A stretch of DNA of 13,183 nucleotides from positions 1-13,183 of the forward strand of contig JAHWHQ010000059.1 of assembly GCA_019323195.1 (NCBI GenBank), in the 5' to 3' direction. Origin of the DNA: Candidatus Woesearchaeota archaeon. Lineage in GTDB: Archaea > Nanobdellota > Nanobdellia > Woesearchaeales > JACPBV01. The notes under the pieces were generated by a model, which saw nothing but the letters and a program-made list of their open reading frames with translations, ran no database searches and was not told the DNA's origin. Shown here piece by piece: positions 7,660-13,183 of the stretch. How positions within the stretch are numbered: the first letter of the stretch is position 1; each line of letters starts with the position of its first letter. The translations under genes and the position numbers were made by a program.

Positions 7660-7700
7660 TGGGCCTTAAGGCGGGCTATTACCTCGTGATAATAGGCCCA
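7660..7700. repeat. 41-bp palindromic element interrupting rnhB
   Basis: On plus, TGGGCCT (7660-7666) and AGGCCCA (7694-7700) are perfect 7-bp inverted ends. Inside, CTATTA (7676-7681) pairs with TAATAG (7690-7695) around an 8-nt loop, extended by GGG/CCC with one bulged G. GCCTTAAGGC (7663-7672) is a further perfect 10-bp palindrome. Removing 34 nt (7666-7699) restores one uninterrupted RNase HII frame. I do not recognise the element, and I saw no second copy in this window. Confidence 0.7.
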
Positions 7701-7735
7701 CTGCCTGCCTCATCAATCCCGCAAACTAAACCCAT
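7679..7735 (-). pseudogene. rnhB: Displaced N-terminal fragment of RNase HII
   Basis: The ATG at 7735 opens 18 codons reading MGLVCGIDEAGSGP, then four foreign residues, then TAA and TAG. GIDEAG is the catalytic N-terminal motif of RNase HII, and SGP joins logically to the VIGP of the downstream frame. The two frames differ by +1. The usual residue after DEAG is arginine or lysine in homologues I know; here it is serine, a possible sign of relaxed selection. The fragment has its own promoter-like sequence upstream. Confidence 0.8.
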
Positions 7736-7746
7736 TTTCAGTAAAA

Positions 7747-7757
7747 TATATAAATAT
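7747..7757 (+). promoter_or_regulatory. TATA box of the HPF-like gene
   Basis: TATATAAATAT is centred about 27 nt before the ATG at 7779, the spacing expected for a leaderless archaeal transcript. There is no Shine-Dalgarno sequence before the ATG. Confidence 0.6.
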
Positions 7758-7763
7758 GGCTCA

Positions 7764-7772
7764 CTTTTAAAG
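7764..7772 (-). promoter_or_regulatory. Candidate TATA box of rnhB
   Basis: The minus strand reads CTTTAAAAG, centred about 33 nt before the ATG at 7735, giving a leader of roughly 8 nt. It shares a 43-bp divergent intergenic space with the plus-strand promoter. Confidence 0.35.
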
Positions 7773-7778
7773 TTTTTG

Positions 7779-8081
7779 ATGGAGCCGATACAGATAATTG
7801 GGATTGATGAGATCAGCGAGGAAGAGAGGGATATTGTTAACAGGCTTTCTAACGAGTATTACTCTAAGATAAGCCGCTCTTTAAAGAACGACATCTCTAT
7901 CAAGCTGCATGTCAAGCAGCACAGCAAGGAAGGCAAGAGGCATAAGTCTGACATAAGGGTCAAGCTGAACGCGCCGACAAGGGTCTTTGAGGCGCAGGAA
8001 AGCGACTGGGACCTTGCAAGGACCATACACAGGGTTTTTAACAACATCGAAAGGCAGATACAGCATAGGTTCAGGGACTAG
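7779..8081 (+). CDS. HPF/RaiA-like ribosome-associated protein (tentative)
   Basis: 100 residues, starting at the ATG that lies about 27 nt after a good TATA box. The frame extends further left, but that extension runs antisense across the rnhB start and lacks support. The pattern is a first strand (QIIGIDEISEEE), a helix (IVNRLSNEYYSKI), two or three strands with many basic residues (ISIKLHVKQHSKEGKRHKSDIRVKL), and a final helix (DWDLARTIHRVFNNIERQI). This beta-alpha-beta-beta-beta-alpha order and length fit the HPF/RaiA family, which binds the small ribosomal subunit and stalls it in stress or stationary phase. Identification rests on pattern, not on a diagnostic motif. The next gene starts 29 nt downstream and may share the transcript. 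Confidence 0.6.
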   Translation: MEPIQIIGIDEISEEERDIVNRLSNEYYSKISRSLKNDISIKLHVKQHSKEGKRHKSDIRVKLNAPTRVFEAQESDWDLARTIHRVFNNIERQIQHRFRD

Positions 8082-8110
8082 CAGATGATACAGTGATGGG
8101 AAGATAAACG

Positions 8111-9040
8111 ATGAGAAGTGACATACAGTCTAAACAAGAGCATCAGGTTAGGCTCTTGATTGAAGCAGCCTCGAAAGATACACCTGATGACCTCACTAAT
8201 TTTAAAACGGCTTATAACACATTTAAACATTTCAAAACTAAGAATAATAACCCTCCATCTTTGGAATTCTTTATAGGAACATCACTTGCTCTGCTTGATG
8301 AATTTATTAATAAGAAGCATATTGTGATTAAAGAATCTGTAGATCATGAGGATTCTAATCTTGAAGATTTAATGGGTAATAAACCCACAAAAGCATATAG
8401 ATCTTTTTTTAATGACGAAACCTTCTATAATTCAGCTTATTATGTCTGCAATACTTTAAGGGATTTTACTCTTCAAGATGAGCCCGCTAAGGCCTTAAAT
8501 ATACACAGGAATACATTAGCAGATAAATACCTGGGATTATTTTACAAGGCTATGTCTATGCCTGAGACTGATTACAACCCTAACAAAAAATACCTTGAAA
8601 AGGCAGGGCATCTTTTGATATATGCAAAAAACAGGGGTAAAGGAGAAAGGCTCATACTGTTATACGTCCAAAATATGGATCTAGAAGGTGCTTTCCGTAC
8701 TTATGAAGGGATAGAAGATATTGAGTTCTCTGCCATTATTGCTGCTGCCGAGCTGCAGAAACCTGGTGGGGTAGCGTTTAAATGGACTGTAAACAATACG
8801 CTTAAGGAGATAGGCGATTTTGCGTTTAAAAAAGAATCCCCAAAAAAATTAGAAGAAAGAGACTATGGTAATGCTATAACAGCCTATGAAGCGTTAAAAA
8901 AGAAACCTAATTGTTGGCTGTTTAATTCTGAAACTTCAGATCAATATCAGAATGTACAAACTATCTTAGATGAGAGTAAGAAGTTAGGTAATGGTGGTTA
9001 TGTCGAGCGGTGCAAGGCTCTTTTGAGAAAAATGCCTTAA
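8111..9040 (+). CDS. Uncharacterised helical protein, possibly TPR-like
   Basis: 309 residues, almost entirely predicted helix, with no signal peptide or membrane segment. The stretch DYGNAITAYEALKKKP (251-266) resembles one tetratricopeptide unit. Residues about 127-215 also read as a series of short amphipathic helices (KALNIHRNT, YLEKAGHLLIYA, DLEGAFRTYEG). Such folds usually bind proteins, but too few clear units are visible to assign the family. It follows the HPF-like gene by 29 nt, which suggests co-transcription. No strong ribosome site precedes the ATG. The gene is more AT-rich than the core genes around it. Function not recognised. Confidence 0.8.
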   Translation: MRSDIQSKQEHQVRLLIEAASKDTPDDLTNFKTAYNTFKHFKTKNNNPPSLEFFIGTSLALLDEFINKKHIVIKESVDHEDSNLEDLMGNKPTKAYRSFFNDETFYNSAYYVCNTLRDFTLQDEPAKALNIHRNTLADKYLGLFYKAMSMPETDYNPNKKYLEKAGHLLIYAKNRGKGERLILLYVQNMDLEGAFRTYEGIEDIEFSAIIAAAELQKPGGVAFKWTVNNTLKEIGDFAFKKESPKKLEERDYGNAITAYEALKKKPNCWLFNSETSDQYQNVQTILDESKKLGNGGYVERCKALLRKMP

Positions 9041-9137
9041 GGTTGTCGTGCAATAGTGGATAAGATAAAATAGGTTGAAATATGCCTTCTGAAAAATAAT
9101 TTTTAGAACACAAAAAACAAAATAGTCTTTTAAAATA
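9041..9137. terminator. Convergent intergenic region with U-tracts
   Basis: This 97-bp gap lies between the ends of the plus-strand helical-protein gene and the minus-strand flpA. On plus there is a run of five T at about 9100-9105. On minus the transcript past flpA would contain several U-runs, including one of six. Oligo-U without a strong hairpin is the usual archaeal terminator. No gene or RNA is visible here. Confidence 0.35.
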
Positions 9138-9803
9138 CTACCTCTTCTTGCATATAAACATGCAGTGGTCCAGCTCATAGGGCTCGAGGGTTCTTGAATC
9201 TACTATTGTCAATTCCTTCTCCAGCCTCTGCCTTACCTCGTTAAATATGGCCTTTGGCTTTTTAGTGACATCAACAGACCTTGCCTTGACCGCTAATAGG
9301 CAATAGCCACCTTTTTTTAAGAATAGCTCAACATTCTTGAGGAATATCTCAACCTGGCTTCTTTGAGCGATATCCTGGTAAACAACATCCGCCTCGCAGA
9401 CCTTGTCCATATAGGTTTCCGGCTTATTGGCATCCGCCAGTATAGGAGCAATATTCTTCCTCTCTTCGCATAAGAAGACCATATCCCTCATAACCCTTGG
9501 CGCGAAATCCAAAGCAAAAACAAACCCCTCTTCCCCTACTATGTCAGATACATGCGAAGGCGTTGTCCCATAGGAGCATCCTAGATAAAGCACAACATCA
9601 TCCTTTCTGATAAAGATATTGGGGCATCCTTTCAGGATAGCAGCAGCCAGCTTGCTTTTCCTTGCATTCCATTCCCTTAACTCTATGCCTTTTTCCTTTA
9701 CCAGCTTTTCATCATAAGCCTTCTTTCCAGGGGCAAGGTTTACTGTATAGAGCCTTTTCTTATGGTCTTCATAGACCTCAAAGATCCTTGATTTTTTGAT
9801 CAT
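9138..9803 (-). CDS. flpA: Fibrillarin, box C/D RNP 2'-O-methyltransferase
   Basis: 221 residues, the normal archaeal length. Fibrillarin transfers methyl groups from S-adenosylmethionine to the 2'-OH of rRNA (and some tRNA) ribose, guided by box C/D small RNAs with Nop5 and L7Ae. The cofactor fold is clear: VLYLGCSYGTTPSHVSDIVG (71-90), then D99 in ALDFAPR, D124 in LADAN, D144 in YQDIAQ and K173 in LAVKARS. K51 in KSKLAAAI, D144, K173 and H213 sit at positions expected for catalysis in this family. C76 replaces the alanine common at this point of the glycine loop, a minor change. The ATG overlaps the nop5 stop (ATGA at 9803-9800), so the partners are translationally coupled. Confidence 0.97.
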   Translation of the reverse strand: MIKKSRIFEVYEDHKKRLYTVNLAPGKKAYDEKLVKEKGIELREWNARKSKLAAAILKGCPNIFIRKDDVVLYLGCSYGTTPSHVSDIVGEEGFVFALDFAPRVMRDMVFLCEERKNIAPILADANKPETYMDKVCEADVVYQDIAQRSQVEIFLKNVELFLKKGGYCLLAVKARSVDVTKKPKAIFNEVRQRLEKELTIVDSRTLEPYELDHCMFICKKR

Positions 9804-10747
9804 TTCCCAAACCTCTTCTCCAGCTCCTTCTTCAGCTTTTCACCTATGGGCTCACCTTTGAAATAATCCACCTTGACAGCTATGGATATCTTGTCAGCCA
9901 ATGCCCTTGCGATCTTGCCATGCATACTTTTTGGATTCCTTGCAATTAATGGATGCTCATGAAGGAACCCGTACTTAGGAGACCTTGCATTGCTTTTCAT
10001 ATGCCTGAACAATGCCTTCTCAGCCCCAAGCAGTTGTATTGTAGAGGCAGGGAACAGCATAAGGCTCTTCAATGATCCTGCCTGCCTTATCAGTTTGGCC
10101 CCTATTGCAGCCCCTGCTACAGCCAGCAGGTTGGGGCAGAATCCTTTCATCAGCCCTTCAAGGTACTCTTCCTGTTTTTTCCTTAGGCTATATAATCCTA
10201 AGATATCCTTTGCCAGGTTAAGGACAGGATCAAGATCCTTATTGGAAAACTCAGCACCCATTGAATCCTTCTCATTGACCTTTATCTCTTTCAAAAGCTC
10301 CTTCTTGGATTTTTTTAATGCCAGTTCAACAAATTTTTCCTGGTTCTCAAGGCTATTCTCAAACTCAGGGTTATACAATGCATACCATTCCCTAAGCCTT
10401 TTGACCAGCATGTTAAGCGACTTGTCTATCTCATTGATGCTGCATACTGCCTGTATAGCAAGAATGTCATCCTTAACTGCCTCTTTGACAGCCTGCCTTG
10501 CCAGCTTTATATTTATCTCATGGAAAGCCTTAAAGAACTTTTTTTTCTTAAAAAAGCTTAGTATCCTGCTTAATTCCTTAGTTTCAGGCTTCTTAAGGTT
10601 CTTATATCTCTTACAGAATTCTTTCTCAACCCCCTCTCTGGCAGAATATTGTTCACTATTTTTGAACAATTTCTTATCTATCAAATTAAGATGTTCATTA
10701 AATATGAACGTACCTGCCACGTTTGAAAGGATGTATTTGTTGTGCAT
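9800..10747 (-). CDS. nop5: Nop5 (Nop56/58 homologue), box C/D RNP scaffold
   Basis: Nop5 links the guide RNA-L7Ae complex to fibrillarin. The 315 residues comprise an N-terminal fibrillarin-binding part (about 1-70), a long helical coiled-coil region (about 105-205, including the conserved LREWYALYNPEFE stretch) and the NOP RNA-binding domain (about 203-312). The last has AGAAIGAKLIRQAGSLKSL, PASTIQLLGAEKALF and SPKYGFLHEHPLI. The protein ends soon after the NOP domain, without the lysine-rich tail found in many homologues. It is first in a two-gene operon with flpA, whose ATG overlaps its stop. A TATA-like box about 25 nt before the ATG suggests a leaderless mRNA. L7Ae is not in the window. 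Confidence 0.96.
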   Translation of the reverse strand: MHNKYILSNVAGTFIFNEHLNLIDKKLFKNSEQYSAREGVEKEFCKRYKNLKKPETKELSRILSFFKKKKFFKAFHEINIKLARQAVKEAVKDDILAIQAVCSINEIDKSLNMLVKRLREWYALYNPEFENSLENQEKFVELALKKSKKELLKEIKVNEKDSMGAEFSNKDLDPVLNLAKDILGLYSLRKKQEEYLEGLMKGFCPNLLAVAGAAIGAKLIRQAGSLKSLMLFPASTIQLLGAEKALFRHMKSNARSPKYGFLHEHPLIARNPKSMHGKIARALADKISIAVKVDYFKGEPIGEKLKKELEKRFGK

Positions 10748-10767
10748 GATATCTAAAAACTATAAGG

Positions 10768-10776
10768 ATTTTAAAT
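10768..10776 (-). promoter_or_regulatory. TATA box of the nop5-flpA operon
   Basis: ATTTAAAAT on minus, centred 25 nt before the ATG at 10747, fits a leaderless start. It lies in the 119-bp divergent region shared with the plus-strand gene at 10867; nothing else is apparent there. Confidence 0.5.
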
Positions 10777-10837
10777 ATTTATCCTTTATTTGCTTGGGAG
10801 AAATGTAATGACTAATAAGTAATAATCTCTCATAAGA

Positions 10838-10846
10838 TTTATAAAT
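10838..10846 (+). promoter_or_regulatory. TATA box of the 392-aa gene
   Basis: TTTATAAAT, centred 25 nt before the ATG at 10867. The mRNA would begin at or next to the start codon. Confidence 0.6.
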
Positions 10847-10866
10847 AAATAGTAATTATCACTGAT

Positions 10867-12045
10867 ATGAGAAAAGTTGCAGAATTTGATAATAATGGTA
10901 CTATTGGAAAGGCAGTTAGCCTGATCCAACAAGGCCCTGTTTCACTTGAATCACTTCTCTTTATCAATGATGTCCCCAGAAAGAATGTAATCACCACCCT
11001 TCCAAGCAGCTTTAATCAGGGGGATTTTAGGTTTTGGGTTTATAGCACAGTCAGCCAGGGTAAGAGGGCTGGCCTTAATATGCCTCAAATCTTAAAAAAA
11101 GGCGATTTTCTAAAAAAAGCTGCTAAAAGAGGTTACAAGGGCAATACAAAATACGCAAGAAATTTGATGTATACCTATTATAATGAAAATATCCCCCGGT
11201 CTGTAAGTTCTGTAGATGTCGCAACTAAGAGAGGGATAATCCCCTTTGGTTATAATAATCCAAAAATAAGATATTTAAATGCGCTTTTTGCATTGGCTTT
11301 CTGGACAGGGAACATCTCCCAGGGATTAGTGAATACAAAACCCTGTGATACAAATGAAGGTATTGTGAAGGATGTCTTAGATAAACTGGGGTATAAAAAA
11401 AGAGAAGACAACAGCGGTAAAAGAGGGCTTGCATCAACAGATCCAAAGAAAGAAGATGGAAAATATGCGATCCCCAAGCCTCAAAATTATCAATTATGTT
11501 GTTCCGCTGCATCTAGGAGTTTTGGGATTCTGGGCCTACCGTACAGGGAAGGAAGAAAAGCCTCAAATAAGGATTTTAGGATCCCCTGGTATGCATTATT
11601 CATGTCAGGGTTATTGGAAGAAGGGCAGAAATTTGACGATAGGTCTGTGGGTTACTCTCAGGAGTTTCAGAAAATCTTTATCTATGCTCTTTTATCAGAT
11701 AAGACAAATGTTGGAGGTGATACAGTATTAGTAAATCTGATGGGAAGCCATAGTGAAAATATTGGGAAAGGTTTGACAGGAACAACATCCCGGATATTGA
11801 TGAACGTCTTTCCGGGAGTTCAGATCTCTGAAGATAACCAGATTACAACTGAACAGGTTTTCAAAGGAAGGGATGATTATAATTTCCGCAACACGATCTA
11901 TATAGAAGATAAAAACTGGATGCCTTTTATTGACACATTAGAAAAAGATTCAGGCCAAAGTTTTGATCCAAAAGAGCCCTCCTATATGGAAGTTAGGAGG
12001 CTTTCAGGGATTGCCTTGAGGGGGTTAGTCTTTAAGAAAGATTAA
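10867..12045 (+). CDS. Uncharacterised 392-aa protein, possibly a degenerate LAGLIDADG protein
   Basis: 392 residues, soluble, in an AT-rich reading frame. The start is fixed by a TATA box 25 nt upstream. Residues 215-256 (AASRSFGILGLP, then a lysine/arginine-rich turn, RIPWYALFMSGLLEEGQ) follow the order seen in LAGLIDADG homing endonucleases, where a short strand, the LGLP-G-K segment and an IP dipeptide precede the FLRGLFDGEG-type helix. About 100 residues earlier, YLNALFALAFWTGNI (136-150) could be the first such helix, but with T-G-N where a catalytic acid is expected. If the match is real, one acid remains (E252) and cutting is doubtful. The N-terminal 120 residues, with a helix-turn-helix-like start (GPVSLESLLFINDVPRKNV), are unassigned. 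I infer a relative of mobile endonucleases with low certainty. Confidence 0.85.
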   Translation: MRKVAEFDNNGTIGKAVSLIQQGPVSLESLLFINDVPRKNVITTLPSSFNQGDFRFWVYSTVSQGKRAGLNMPQILKKGDFLKKAAKRGYKGNTKYARNLMYTYYNENIPRSVSSVDVATKRGIIPFGYNNPKIRYLNALFALAFWTGNISQGLVNTKPCDTNEGIVKDVLDKLGYKKREDNSGKRGLASTDPKKEDGKYAIPKPQNYQLCCSAASRSFGILGLPYREGRKASNKDFRIPWYALFMSGLLEEGQKFDDRSVGYSQEFQKIFIYALLSDKTNVGGDTVLVNLMGSHSENIGKGLTGTTSRILMNVFPGVQISEDNQITTEQVFKGRDDYNFRNTIYIEDKNWMPFIDTLEKDSGQSFDPKEPSYMEVRRLSGIALRGLVFKKD

Positions 12046-12051
12046 TAAATA
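12042..12051 (+). promoter_or_regulatory. TATA box of cutA, overlapping the preceding stop codon
   Basis: TTAATAAATA contains the TAA stop (12043-12045) of the upstream gene and is centred 25 nt before the cutA ATG at 12072. cutA therefore probably has its own leaderless transcript despite the 26-nt gap. No Shine-Dalgarno site precedes it. Confidence 0.5.
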
Positions 12052-12071
12052 TCAACTGTGTCTCTTGTTCT

Positions 12072-12377
12072 ATGATCCTTATCTACATAACCGCAAAAGA
12101 CAAAGAAGAGGCAAAAAAGATAAGCAGGCATCTTCTTGAAAAGAAGCTGGTAGCCTGCACCAATATCCATCCTATAGGAAGCATGTACTGGTGGGATGGC
12201 AGGATAGAGGAAGATAATGAGATGGTTATAATAGCAAAAACAAAAGAGGAAAACTATAAAAAAGTAGAAGAGGAAGTAAAAAAGATCCATTCTTACACTA
12301 CCCCTTGTATTCTTAAGATAAGTGCAGAGGCTAATAAGGAATATCTGGAATGGGTTGAGGAGTCATTAAGGCCTTAA
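12072..12377 (+). CDS. cutA: CutA1 divalent-ion tolerance protein
   Basis: 101 residues, full length for the family. The conserved block reads LVACTNIHPIGSMYWWDGRI (C29, N31, S37, W40-W41), then E50, then KT in IIAKTK and HSYTTPCI near residue 73, all typical of CutA1. Family members form very stable trimers with a ferredoxin-like fold and bind divalent metals such as copper. The physiological role is still debated, and copper tolerance in E. coli is the origin of the name. The start is the only in-frame ATG near the TATA box. The gene is likely transcribed on its own. There is no signal peptide, so the protein should be cytoplasmic. Confidence 0.95.
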   Translation: MILIYITAKDKEEAKKISRHLLEKKLVACTNIHPIGSMYWWDGRIEEDNEMVIIAKTKEENYKKVEEEVKKIHSYTTPCILKISAEANKEYLEWVEESLRP

Positions 12378-12412
12378 ATAGAAAAGATTAAATAAATAGC
12401 TCTCTTATTGGG

Positions 12413-12420
12413 TTATAAAC
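12413..12420 (+). promoter_or_regulatory. TATA box of the acyltransferase gene
   Basis: TTATAAAC, centred about 27 nt before the ATG at 12444 and about 18 nt before an earlier in-frame ATG at 12435. The spacing favours 12444 as the real start. Confidence 0.5.
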
Positions 12421-12443
12421 TTATCTAATAAGGAATGGTAATA

Positions 12444-13076
12444 ATGGTACACACAATCGCAAAATGGTTTTTTAGGATTATACTTTCCCCCTATGTCCAT
12501 AGAGTTACAGGTTTGGAAAATGTGCCTAAGGACAGAAATTTCATCATTGCAGCAAACCATGCCTCATACATTGACCATATTATCATTTCTTCACAATTAC
12601 TATGCTATTTAAACAAAAAAATCCATTTTCTTGCAAAGAAGGAGCATTTTAATAGCTGGTCCAAAAAAAAATTCCATACCTGGGCAGACGCTATACCAGT
12701 TGACAGGCAAAAAGGGGGCAAGGATGCTCTAATGTGGGCGATTGGAGCATTAAAAAAAGGTAAGATCATTTCAATACACCCGGAAGGTACTAGAACATTG
12801 ACTGTAACAATATTAAGGGCAAAAACAGGCATGGCCAGATTAACAGTAAACTCAAAAGTCCCTGTCCAGCCAGTTGGTCTAAGAGGCACATTCAAAATGC
12901 TTCCGAAAGGAAAGTACAGTCCCCGTGTTACAAGGGCAGAGATGCATATAGGAAAATTGATGTATTTTGATCAATATTATGGTAAAGAAAATGATAAAAG
13001 AACCTTGAGAACAGTAACTACAAAAATAATGAAAGAGATTGCTCGATTAGCAGGGCAAGAATATGATTTTGATTAA
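12444..13076 (+). CDS. plsC: PlsC-type 1-acylglycerol-3-phosphate acyltransferase
   Basis: 210 residues from the ATG at 12444 (213 from 12435). The glycerol-phosphate acyltransferase motifs are present in order. They are NHASYID with H39 and D44 (the HX4D catalytic pair), IPVDRQKGGKDA near 84-95, HPEGTRT (112-118, which binds the glycerophosphate) and VPVQPVGLRGT near 139-149. The N-terminal AKWFFRIILSPYV is an amphipathic or membrane-associating helix, so action at the inner face of the membrane is likely. The family adds an acyl chain to lysophosphatidate. Archaeal membranes are built from isoprenoid ethers, so the substrate here is uncertain. Homologues occur in some DPANN genomes, to my knowledge. 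The gene appears to have its own promoter. Confidence 0.92.
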   Translation: MVHTIAKWFFRIILSPYVHRVTGLENVPKDRNFIIAANHASYIDHIIISSQLLCYLNKKIHFLAKKEHFNSWSKKKFHTWADAIPVDRQKGGKDALMWAIGALKKGKIISIHPEGTRTLTVTILRAKTGMARLTVNSKVPVQPVGLRGTFKMLPKGKYSPRVTRAEMHIGKLMYFDQYYGKENDKRTLRTVTTKIMKEIARLAGQEYDFD

Positions 13077-13088
13077 CCTGGATAACTA

Positions 13089-13129
13089 GTAAAAGACAAA
13101 AGTTTTGCATAATTTTGTTTGTCTTTTAC
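13089..13129. repeat. Perfect 12-bp inverted repeat downstream of plsC
   Basis: GTAAAAGACAAA (13089-13100) and TTTGTCTTTTAC (13118-13129) are exact reverse complements around a 17-nt spacer. It begins 13 nt after the plsC stop. A transcript from plsC would fold it into a long hairpin, so it may act as a 3' end or protect the mRNA. It could also be part of an element continuing past the window. Confidence 0.75.
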
Positions 13130-13132
13130 AAC

Positions 13133-13176
13133 TTAGAAGACGAAATCTATCATGCATTACTTATGTCGTCTTCTAA
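13133..13176. repeat. Perfect 11-bp inverted repeat, second of a tandem pair
   Basis: TTAGAAGACGA (13133-13143) and TCGTCTTCTAA (13166-13176) are exact reverse complements around a 22-nt spacer. The arm resembles that of the neighbouring repeat: both contain AAGAC in the same position. Four related segments therefore alternate in orientation over 88 bp. No gene is visible between 13077 and the window end. Confidence 0.75.
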
Positions 13177-13183
13177 ACTTTAG

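Noticed and set aside
7660..7700. Bulge-helix-bulge archaeal intron in rnhB
   Set aside because: I tried to fold the insertion and flanks into two 3-nt bulges on opposite strands separated by a 4-bp helix. The stems give only a one-nucleotide bulge beside GGG/CCC and no matching opposite bulge, so the splicing motif is not met.
7686..7778. N-terminal extension of the HPF-like protein to an ATG at 7686
   Set aside because: It would run through the rnhB start region in antisense and through the TATA box. The ATG at 7779 lies at the right distance from that box.
13089..13176. Start of a CRISPR array
   Set aside because: The arms are inverted rather than direct repeats, they differ between the two units, and the spacing is uneven.

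Overview
The window looks like chromosome from a small-genome archaeon, most likely of the DPANN group (Woesearchaeota or Pacearchaeota type). The evidence is an overlapping Nop5/fibrillarin pair (the protein core of box C/D RNA-guided methylation), an archaeal-type SMC protein, an archaeal-type RNase HII, and archaeal promoter architecture. In several genes a TATA-like box lies about 25 nt before the start codon, which implies leaderless mRNAs. The lineage is an inference from gene content; no rRNA is present to settle it.

Layout. 1-948 (minus) is a two-gene unit: a small two-helix membrane protein overlapping (ATGA) a PD-(D/E)XK nuclease. The nuclease has the Cas4/AddB-type pattern of four cysteines and runs off the left edge. 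1101-6203 (minus) is smc, whose Walker A motif is split by a 544-residue intein carrying LAGLIDADG endonuclease motifs. 6339-6902 (minus) is an AT-rich orphan gene. 7030-7735 (minus) is RNase HII, whose 5' end is broken by a 34-nt hairpin-forming insertion with two stop codons. A compact divergent promoter then leads to plus-strand genes: an HPF/RaiA-like small protein (7779-8081) and an unrecognised helical protein (8111-9040). 9138-10747 (minus) is the nop5-flpA operon. A second divergent promoter region leads to a 392-aa unrecognised protein that may be a degenerate LAGLIDADG protein, then cutA and a PlsC-type acyltransferase, all on plus. The right end (13089-13176) carries two consecutive long, perfect inverted repeats outside any gene.

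The genes do not form one pathway. Core information-processing genes (smc, rnhB, flpA, nop5 and a possible ribosome-binding factor) alternate with AT-rich genes of unknown function.

The most unusual points are the smc intein in the P-loop, an smc reading frame whose best start appears to be a GTT codon supported by a Shine-Dalgarno site, the 34-nt structured insertion in rnhB, and the paired hairpins at the right edge. I saw no CRISPR array, tRNA, rRNA or insertion sequence.
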